Below are positions 6,547 to 11,596 of a stretch of 11,596 nt of DNA, in pieces (the first letter of the stretch is position 1; each line of letters begins with the position of its first letter). The notes under the pieces were generated by a model. That model saw only the letters and a program-made list of their open reading frames with translations. It was not told the origin of the DNA and did no database searches. The DNA comes from Candidatus Krumholzibacteriia bacterium. GTDB lineage: Bacteria; Krumholzibacteriota; Krumholzibacteriia; Krumholzibacteriales; Krumholzibacteriaceae. The stretch covers positions 1-11,596 of the forward strand of contig JAQTVX010000040.1 of the NCBI GenBank assembly GCA_028706585.1. The letters are read 5' to 3'. Made by a program: the position numbers and the translations under genes.

Positions 6547-6906
6547 TCAACCAGCCCTTCGCGAACGTTTGCGATCCATGTAGCGTTCGAGCAGCCGCCT
6601 GTCGCCGGCCGCCTTTTCCTTCATCGATTTGCAGACGATCATGCATATGTCTTCCGGCAGGGAGTCGGAAACACGGTAATAGACGTTGCGGCTCGATCTC
6701 CGCGAGAGAACGAATCCCTCCTCCCTGAGTATCCGGAGATGCTTCGAGACGTTCGCCTGGCCGAGCCCGGTTCTCTCGACGAGCTCGGTGACGCTCCTCT
6801 CGCCGTCGCATAGGCAGTGTATCATGGACAGACGGGAGGCGTCCGCGAGCGCCTTGAGGCGTCTCGCGATGCGCTCGATTGTTGCAGAGTCGAACTGCGA
6901 GGGCAC
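6547..6906 (-). CDS. ArsR-family transcriptional repressor
   Basis: A winged-helix regulator of the ArsR/SmtB type, about 119 residues from the GTG at 6906. RRLKALADASRLSMIHCL is the family's opening helix, the recognition region is TELVERTGLGQANVSKHLRILREEG, and the wing is RRSSRNVYYRVSD. I prefer the GTG because GAGGAGG at 6912-6918 is 5 bases before it. An upstream in-frame ATG at 6924 would place that strong ribosome binding site inside the gene. Two Cys pairs are visible (C31-x-C33 and C88, C92 in ICMIVC), but C31/C33 lie one helix earlier than the classical ELCVCDL arsenic site, so a metal or redox ligand is only a guess. It is divergent from the thioredoxin-barrel gene and leads the fmdB unit. 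Confidence 0.93.
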   Translation of the reverse strand: MPSQFDSATIERIARRLKALADASRLSMIHCLCDGERSVTELVERTGLGQANVSKHLRILREEGFVLSRRSSRNVYYRVSDSLPEDICMIVCKSMKEKAAGDRRLLERYMDRKRSRRAG

Positions 6907-6922
6907 GGCGACCTCCTCTGTC

Positions 6923-6934
6923 ATATACCTATAT
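6923..6934. promoter_or_regulatory. Candidate ArsR operator
   Basis: Inverted repeat ATATA-CC-TATAT in an A+T-rich island that stands out from the G+C-rich surroundings. A CATATA hexamer occurs at 6922-6927 and again at 6938-6943. The site covers the predicted ArsR transcription start, where an autorepressor would be expected to bind. Confidence 0.4.
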
Positions 6935-6940
6935 ACTCAT

Positions 6941-6970
6941 ATAATAATTATACCATCAAGTCAAGGTCAA
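6941..6970 (-). promoter_or_regulatory. Promoter of the ArsR-fmdB unit
   Basis: Reading leftward: TTGACC (6965-6970), an 18-bp spacer and TATTAT (6941-6946). The predicted start near 6934 leaves a leader of about 28 bases carrying GAGGAGG before the GTG. A TATAAT also occurs 6 bases upstream but at poor spacing from any -35. Confidence 0.55.
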
Positions 6971-6995
6971 ACGCGGGCTGTTGCGTGTCGGAGCG

Positions 6996-7007
6996 TTCGC
7001 GTGCGAA
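6996..7007. promoter_or_regulatory. Inverted repeat upstream of the thioredoxin-barrel promoter
   Basis: A perfect 5-2-5 inverted repeat, TTCGC-GT-GCGAA, 8 bp upstream of the weak -35 at 7016. Its position suits an activator site, but short repeats like this arise by chance. Confidence 0.2.
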
Positions 7008-7015
7008 AAAACCGG

Positions 7016-7044
7016 TTCGCCCGTGCGCGCCGCCATACTATAAT
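7016..7044 (+). promoter_or_regulatory. Promoter of the thioredoxin-barrel gene
   Basis: A perfect -10 TATAAT (7039-7044) lies 17 bp after a weak -35, TTCGCC (7016-7021). The leader to the ATG at 7090 is about 39 bases. A perfect -10 with a poor -35 suggests dependence on an activator, but none is demonstrated. Confidence 0.5.
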
Positions 7045-7089
7045 GGAGACGGATTTTCAGTGTGCAACTCGACAAGGGAGCCCGCGTCA

Positions 7090-9078
7090 ATGAGCCCAAC
7101 GATTCGCGCCGGCGCGGCGGCCGTGCTCGCGGCCGCCATGCTTCTTCCGGGAATATGCCTATTCGCCGTCGATCGGGGCGGCGCCGCGCCGCGGTTCGAG
7201 ATGCCGCGCCTGGACGGCGCGGGATATGTGCGCTCGAACGAGATCTTTTCGCGGTACGACGAAACCTTTCTGGTGTTCTGGCGCTCGAGCTGTCCGCATT
7301 GCGTCCAGGCGCTTCTCGGATGCGAGCGCTTTTATCGCGAATACGGGGGCACGGACATAACGGTCATCGGAATCAACGGCGATGAGCGCGATGTTCTCGC
7401 CGCGCAGGGTGTGATCGAGTCGAACGGCATCACCTTCACTCAGGCGATCGACGCGGGAGGAACGACATCGGCGAGCTACGGCGTTCCTCACGAGACGTTC
7501 GCCGTTTATCTGGTGGGGGAGGGGGGCCTGGTTCTCGGGGTGCGGATCGATCCGCAGGGGGATCTAGGCAAGGCAATGGAGGAGATGCTCCTGTCATCCG
7601 CCGGGTCCGCCGCGAGGAGCGGCGACTCCGCATCGGGCGCCGTCGCCGCGTCCGGCGCCGCCTCCGCGTCGGCGGGCGAAGAGCGCGCGGATAGCTCGGG
7701 ATTCTCATTCCATGGATACCAGCGCATCCGTCTGATGGCTGTTGATACGCGCGGGTCGGACGCCGCCGGGCTCTATGGCGAGCCGCTGAGTCCGCTGAAC
7801 AGCGTCCAGTACCGGCTCGAGATCGAGGCGTCGAAAAGGATCGCGGCTCATCTGCGCGCGGGCGGGCTTCTGAGAATCAGCAGCGAGGGCCGCGAGGTCC
7901 TCGAATCCGGTCCGGAGTATCTCGGTTCGGAGTGGGGAAGCGCGTTCGCCGAATACGATGCGGCGGGATTCCGCGCGAGGCTCGGGTATTATTCACTTTC
8001 CATGACGCCGCTCACCGTCATGCGCTGGGACTGGGATGATAATCCGCGGGTCGGCGGGGACACGGGGTGCGGATGCGGCGGCGCGGCCGCCGGTGCGCTT
8101 CTCGTCGAGAGCCTCGAAGAGCTCGGGAGCGATCTCACCTTCGAGGGGGCGCTCCTCTCATATGTCGGCCGGAATCTGGAGACGCGCCTCTTTTACGCGA
8201 TCCCGCGTAGAGCTGTCGAGACGAGCTACACGGCCTACCGCTACGCCGCGGAGGACCGCGCGAGGTACTCCCTGGAGCTGTGCGGTTTCGAGACGAGGTG
8301 GCAGCGCCTCGACAGGCGCACCGGATTGCACTGGAAGGCCGGTGTGCACGCGGTCGCGAGCTTCGAAAACGAGCGATCTGTGGATTTTCAGAATCTCGGA
8401 TATTCCTCGTTCGACACGTGGACTGACACGTGGACCGTGAGCTTCACGGCGGAGGCGCCGCTCATTCGCTATGTGCGCGCGCGGGGGGAGATCATCGCCT
8501 GGAACAGGGCCGAGGAGCACGGCATCCTGACGGTCGACGGCACCACGGATGCGACGAGCGAGGGGGAAGGCGGAATCGGCGGCATAGCGATCGAGACGCC
8601 CGGGCGGTTCGCTCTCATGATCGATTACATGCGGCTCGGAGCCGATTTCTACACCCCGTTCTCCGCCCTCTCGTACGATCCCAATGCCGAGGGCGCCCGG
8701 GTCTCGGCCGGCGCGCCGGTGTATCGGGATTTGGCCTATCTCTCTCTTTTCTACAAGAGGCTGCGCGAGGTCGACGTCGCCGCGATCGGAATGGAGCGCA
8801 AACAAGTATGGCTCGCCGGGGCGTCTCTCGATCTCGACCTCGGCGCGGGAATAGGGGCGAGTCTCGGTTGGCTGGAGAAGAAATCCCGGCGGAACGGCGA
8901 GATAATGCGGCTCGATGAGCGGCGGAGCGCGATCGTGGCGAGTCTCCAGCGCGATTTCGCGAGACTCGGCGTCATCCGGCTCCAGTACGAGCGGACGGAT
9001 GGCGAGGAGTCGAGCGTCTCTCCCGCGACGGAATCGGGCGCGGATACGTATTCGCTCTACTCGTCGGTCTATTTCTGA
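7090..9078 (+). CDS. Exported thioredoxin-domain / outer-membrane beta-barrel fusion
   Basis: A 662-residue exported protein of three parts. Residues 1-26 are a signal peptide. Residues 30-168 are a TlpA/ResA-like thioredoxin domain: LVFWRSSCPHC with active-site C68-P-H-C71, an extra C78, and the cis-Pro loop YGVPHETF with P133. An Ala/Ser/Gly linker spans about 170-203. The remaining 460 or so residues alternate polar and aromatic/hydrophobic residues as amphipathic strands do and end in Y-S-S-V-Y-F; a C-terminal Phe is the usual signature of outer-membrane barrels. GCGCGG (C327, C329) interrupts the barrel in a probable loop. The start at 7090 follows GGGAG at 7076-7080; the frame is open further upstream, but the signal peptide begins here. 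The thioredoxin domain probably faces the periplasm and acts in thiol-disulfide exchange. I recognise no named family for the barrel. Confidence 0.87.
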   Translation: MSPTIRAGAAAVLAAAMLLPGICLFAVDRGGAAPRFEMPRLDGAGYVRSNEIFSRYDETFLVFWRSSCPHCVQALLGCERFYREYGGTDITVIGINGDERDVLAAQGVIESNGITFTQAIDAGGTTSASYGVPHETFAVYLVGEGGLVLGVRIDPQGDLGKAMEEMLLSSAGSAARSGDSASGAVAASGAASASAGEERADSSGFSFHGYQRIRLMAVDTRGSDAAGLYGEPLSPLNSVQYRLEIEASKRIAAHLRAGGLLRISSEGREVLESGPEYLGSEWGSAFAEYDAAGFRARLGYYSLSMTPLTVMRWDWDDNPRVGGDTGCGCGGAAAGALLVESLEELGSDLTFEGALLSYVGRNLETRLFYAIPRRAVETSYTAYRYAAEDRARYSLELCGFETRWQRLDRRTGLHWKAGVHAVASFENERSVDFQNLGYSSFDTWTDTWTVSFTAEAPLIRYVRARGEIIAWNRAEEHGILTVDGTTDATSEGEGGIGGIAIETPGRFALMIDYMRLGADFYTPFSALSYDPNAEGARVSAGAPVYRDLAYLSLFYKRLREVDVAAIGMERKQVWLAGASLDLDLGAGIGASLGWLEKKSRRNGEIMRLDERRSAIVASLQRDFARLGVIRLQYERTDGEESSVSPATESGADTYSLYSSVYF

Positions 9079-9091
9079 GAGGATCGCATCG

Positions 9092-9649
9092 CTAGAAGAG
9101 GCTTTTTATAGCGCCCCATGAGTCTTTTTCAACTGCTGTCCGCGAGATGAACACGAAATAATCGATCCAGCCGTTGAGCTCTCCCGAGACGAATTCGAGC
9201 TTGAAGATGAGAGGCGATTCGAAAACGTTGATGAGGTCACTCCCGGTGACCATTATCGCGGTCCCTCAGGAGCCGCAGCTCCCCTTGCCGATGTAACTGA
9301 ACTCGACGCTCTGCGGCTCACCACCCTGAACCGGGGCGGTCGTGATCCGGAATGTGTACGCCACGTTCAGGTCACCCCAGCATCTCACCATGTAGGAGTA
9401 GGTTCCGAAAGCCGAGACCTCGAGACTGTACTGCGTCCATTCTCCCGCGCTGTCGAGCCCTTTGAGCATGCTGTTGTCCGAGATGATGGGCTCCGGATCG
9501 ATGTTGTATGAATCGGTGAAGCTCTCGGCCTGAACGTACACGCTGGCGGCGTGCGCGAGAGAGGGCGACAGCAGGGTCAAAACGGCAGCCAATGCGATAA
9601 GTCTCTTCGGTTGAGATCGCTTCCCGCCATTGGCACAGTGTAATTGCAT
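9092..9649 (-). CDS. Candidate exported selenoprotein (CxxU), CBM-like
   Basis: From ATG 9649 the frame runs 127 codons to TGA (9266-9268) and then stays open for 57 more codons to TAG at 9092. Read through, the product is 185 residues with position 128 encoded by TGA in C125-G-S-TGA-G, a CxxC-like motif with Sec in the second place. Residues 16-34 are a signal peptide with an A-H-A cleavage site. The body (VQAESFTDSYNI, GLDSAGEWTQYSLEV, RCWGDLNV) resembles a small carbohydrate-binding beta-sandwich. The downstream part (FKLEFVSGELNGWIDYFVF) looks like the last strands of the same domain, so stopping at TGA would truncate it. A SECIS-like hairpin follows the TGA. The gene ends 13 bp from the convergent barrel gene. 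Alternatives are a nonsense-mutated gene or a sequencing error. Confidence 0.72.
9235..9251 (-). promoter_or_regulatory. Candidate bacterial SECIS element
   Basis: In the minus-strand mRNA a perfect 6-bp stem GGTCAC/GTGACC closes the loop CGGGA. The stem begins 14 bases and the loop 20 bases after the in-frame TGA at 9266-9268. Published descriptions of bacterial SECIS elements call for a short stem-loop with a G among the first two loop bases, the loop about 16-37 bases after UGA; this fits. An alternative fold pairs GGGACC directly after the TGA with GGTC-A-CC. Confidence 0.6.
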
Positions 9650-9655
9650 GTAACT

Positions 9656-9685
9656 ATTATAGATCAATCGGCAAGACTATGTCAA
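9656..9685 (-). promoter_or_regulatory. Consensus promoter of the candidate selenoprotein gene
   Basis: Reading leftward: perfect TTGACA (9680-9685), an 18-bp spacer and perfect TATAAT (9656-9661). The predicted start (about 9648-9650) coincides with the ATG at 9649, implying a leaderless mRNA or a 1-base leader. Upstream in-frame TTG codons lie within the promoter and are not starts. Confidence 0.75.
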
Positions 9686-9722
9686 TGGCAGACGAGAAGG
9701 CGTCCCGTTTTCGATGGGCCCG

Positions 9723-11423
9723 CTACATGAGCAAAATCGACACGAGTATCTGGGCGAGGATGATCTTCGCTATCATCGACGCCGGATAGACCGCGGCGTA
9801 CCAGATGTTCGGAAGCTCATTCGAAGCCTGCTGAGTGGCGTAGGCGAGGCAGGCAGGTTGAGTGTGCATGCCCGAGACGACGCCCATGACCGCGGACATC
9901 GGAAGCTTCAGAAACTTGTATCCGGCGAGAATCCCCGCTACCGCGACGAGGCTCGTGATGGCCGCTCCCGCAGCGATGAGTCCCCAGCCGCCCGTCTCGA
10001 ACGTCGTGCCGAAGCCGGGGCCCGCCTTGGTGCCGATTGCCGCGAGGAAGAACACGAGACCGACCTGCCTCAGGACGAGATTCGCGGTGTAGGGAAGCCC
10101 CCAGATGATCGGCCCCGTTCGCTCGAGCTTGCCGAGAATGAGACCGACGATGAGCGGTCCGCCCGCGAATCCGAACCTGAAGACCATTCCGCGCGGCAGC
10201 GGAAACGCGATCATCCCGAGAAACACGCCCAGCACGATGCCCAGCGACAGCGAGAGAAAATCCGTTTCCGAGATCGAGCGTATCGAGTCACCGAAGAACT
10301 TGGAGACCGCCTCGAGCTTGCCGCGGCTCGCCACAACGCGGATGCGGTCGCCCGATTCGAGTATCGTGTCCGACGTTGGAACGAAATCTACGTCTCCGCG
10401 GCGGAGCCTCGTGATCGTGGCGTCGAAAACCTTGTGGAGCTCGAGCTCGCGGATCGTCTTGCCGATCACGTTCTTGTTCGATACGAAGATTCGGCGGTAA
10501 GCGATCTGCCCCGCCGTCTCGGGCAGGTGCTCGGCGCTCTGCTCTCCAAAGAGAATGCGCGCGCGCTCGAGTTGATCGCCGCCGCCGACGGCGACGACGA
10601 GGTCGCCCTTCGAAAGGATCGTGCTCGGCACGACGACGGAGATGACGTCCCCTTTCTGAATACGGCTGAGGGCGAATCCGGTCTCGCCGAGAATCCCGAG
10701 CGCCTCCTCGACCGTCTTTCCGACGATCGCCGGATTCGTTATCCTGAACGTCTTGCTGAGAATGGTGCCGGTCCCAGATTCCTTGAGGCGCTGCGCCTCC
10801 TCGCGGGCAAAGTTGATCTTGAACAGCCGCGTGAAAATGAAAAACCAGATAATGACCCCGAGAACTCCTATCGGGTAAGCGAGACCGTAGGTGACGACGG
10901 GGCTTCCGAGATAGAGCTTCAGCTCCGAGGGAGGGATCGCGGCTTTCATGTTGCCGATCGTCTCGACCGTCGCTGCGAGGGCGGGCGTGTTGGTCAGCGC
11001 GCCGCAGAAGAGCCCTGCGGCGCTCGGAGCGGAGAGCCCCATTACGCTCTTGAGGATCACGGTGACGAGCGCTCCGGCGCAGAGCACGACGACTGCTACA
11101 ATGTTGAGCTTGAGACCACGCTTGCGGAACGAGGAAAAGAACCCGGTGCCGGACTGGATCCCGATGGCGTACACGAAAAGGACGAGCCCTATCACGTATA
11201 TGTAGTCCGGGAGCATCAGGCGCTCGTCGAGGGCGCCGAAGGCCATTCCGACGAACAGAACCGCCGCTACGCCGAGCTTGAAGCCGAGGATCTTGATGTT
11301 TCCGATGAGGTAGCCGAGCCCGATGATCGTGAAGAGAAGCAGGATCGGGTTCGCGGCCAGGATATCGAGAAGGTTCGCGAACAGCGGGCCCAGAGCGGCG
11401 AATATGAAATGTTGAGCCGCCAT
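9723..11423 (-). CDS. YidE/AspT-type transporter with two TrkA-C domains
   Basis: Inner-membrane transporter of the aspartate:alanine exchanger (AAE) family, which includes AspT, YidE and YbjL. Numbering from the upstream ATG at 11429, the N-terminal membrane half spans residues 25-205 with the signature GLFCGALTNTPALAAT (139-154). Two TrkA-C-type regulatory domains follow at about 225-300 and 310-382 (VGKTVEEAL..., IGKTIRELEL...). The C-terminal membrane half (390-568) repeats the signature as GVVSGMHTQPACLAYAT. This duplicated arrangement around a cytosolic RCK_C pair is the family layout. I prefer ATG 11423, 7 bases after AGGGAGA at 11431-11437; ATG 11429 overlaps the preceding gene's stop by 4 bases but is only 2 bases from that site. 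Substrate unknown: AspT exchanges aspartate and alanine, most relatives are uncharacterised. Confidence 0.92.
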   Translation of the reverse strand: MAAQHFIFAALGPLFANLLDILAANPILLLFTIIGLGYLIGNIKILGFKLGVAAVLFVGMAFGALDERLMLPDYIYVIGLVLFVYAIGIQSGTGFFSSFRKRGLKLNIVAVVVLCAGALVTVILKSVMGLSAPSAAGLFCGALTNTPALAATVETIGNMKAAIPPSELKLYLGSPVVTYGLAYPIGVLGVIIWFFIFTRLFKINFAREEAQRLKESGTGTILSKTFRITNPAIVGKTVEEALGILGETGFALSRIQKGDVISVVVPSTILSKGDLVVAVGGGDQLERARILFGEQSAEHLPETAGQIAYRRIFVSNKNVIGKTIRELELHKVFDATITRLRRGDVDFVPTSDTILESGDRIRVVASRGKLEAVSKFFGDSIRSISETDFLSLSLGIVLGVFLGMIAFPLPRGMVFRFGFAGGPLIVGLILGKLERTGPIIWGLPYTANLVLRQVGLVFFLAAIGTKAGPGFGTTFETGGWGLIAAGAAITSLVAVAGILAGYKFLKLPMSAVMGVVSGMHTQPACLAYATQQASNELPNIWYAAVYPASMIAKIILAQILVSILLM

Positions 11424-11425
11424 CT

Positions 11426-11596
11426 TCATATCTCCCTAATGGCGACCGAGACGTCCGTTCCCGTGAAACGCGCCGCCGCCCGGACGTGCTCCCATGGCGA
11501 ATGCTTGTGCGTCTCTGCGAAGATATCCTCGCGGGCCGAGCTTTTCGCCAGCACCTCGAGAGACGCGGCGTCCGCGGCGACCATGTCAGGCGCGCA
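11426..11596 (-). CDS. C-terminal end of an upstream gene, possibly DUF362 family (partial)
   Basis: A minus-strand frame enters the window at 11596 and ends with TGA at 11426-11428, overlapping the ATG at 11429 of the transporter gene as ATGA, so the two are probably translationally coupled. The 56 visible residues include PDMVAADAASLEVL and a helix EHVRAAARFTGTDVSVAIREI. The first recalls the D-x-V-A-x-D-A segment near the end of DUF362 (iron-sulfur-associated) proteins, but the match is short. The reading frame is well supported, the family only weakly. Confidence 0.6.
   Translation of the reverse strand, partial: CAPDMVAADAASLEVLAKSSAREDIFAETHKHSPWEHVRAAARFTGTDVSVAIREI

Noticed and set aside
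6901..6924. ATG 6924 as the ArsR start
   Set aside because: It lacks a ribosome binding site, and it would bury the strong GAGGAGG site that is ideally spaced from the GTG at 6906.
6817..7089. N-terminal extension of the thioredoxin-barrel frame by 91 codons
   Set aside because: It runs antisense through arsR and across its promoter region; the signal peptide and ribosome binding site place the start at 7090.
9092..9649. Genome-wide reassignment of TGA (to Trp or Gly) as the explanation for the in-frame TGA
   Set aside because: TGA ends at least six other genes in the window, including tight overlaps such as ATGA junctions, so it functions as a stop here.
9650..9667. TTG start six codons upstream of the candidate selenoprotein gene
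   Set aside because: These codons lie in the -10 region and just downstream of it, so they are not expected to be transcribed from that promoter.
1..11596. CRISPR arrays, insertion sequences and prophage genes
   Set aside because: I saw no regularly spaced repeats, transposase motifs, terminal inverted repeats or phage genes.

Overview
The window is bacterial, G+C-rich and densely coded, with short intergenic gaps and several 4-base stop/start overlaps. A lipoprotein, a protein ending in an outer-membrane-barrel-like C terminus and several signal peptides point to a Gram-negative (diderm) cell. I cannot name the phylum from sequence alone. TGA is an ordinary stop here: it ends hpt, tilS, the reductoisomerase-like gene, the ArsR gene, fmdB and the barrel gene.

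Left part (1-2300, minus strand): a tRNA with anticodon CAU, then tilS, then hpt, read right to left from one good promoter. This is the left half of the widespread tilS-hpt-ftsH order, and the start of a further gene may lie at the very edge. Middle part (2360-6140, plus strand): a promoter drives a divergent ketol-acid-reductoisomerase-like gene, a lipoprotein resembling a metallopeptidase that lost its zinc ligands, and gltX. A terminator-like hairpin follows, then tRNA-Gln(CUG) and tRNA-Glu(CUC), closed by a strong bidirectional terminator.

Right part (6170-9650) is the most unusual. On the minus strand, an ArsR-family repressor precedes a tiny membrane reading frame with an in-frame TGA and an FmdB-type zinc ribbon. 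Divergently, on the plus strand, lies an exported fusion of a thioredoxin domain (CPHC) to a predicted outer-membrane beta-barrel. Converging on it is a secreted protein whose reading frame is interrupted by one TGA in the context C-G-S-TGA-G. The frame stays open for 57 more codons and ends 13 bp from the barrel gene. A hairpin fitting the bacterial SECIS pattern begins 14 nt after the TGA. I read this as a candidate exported CxxU selenoprotein, transcribed from a near-consensus promoter so close to the ATG that the mRNA may be leaderless.

Far right (9723-11596, minus strand): a YidE/AspT-type transporter with two TrkA-C domains, overlapping by 4 bases the 3' end of an upstream gene that runs off the window and may be a DUF362-type protein.
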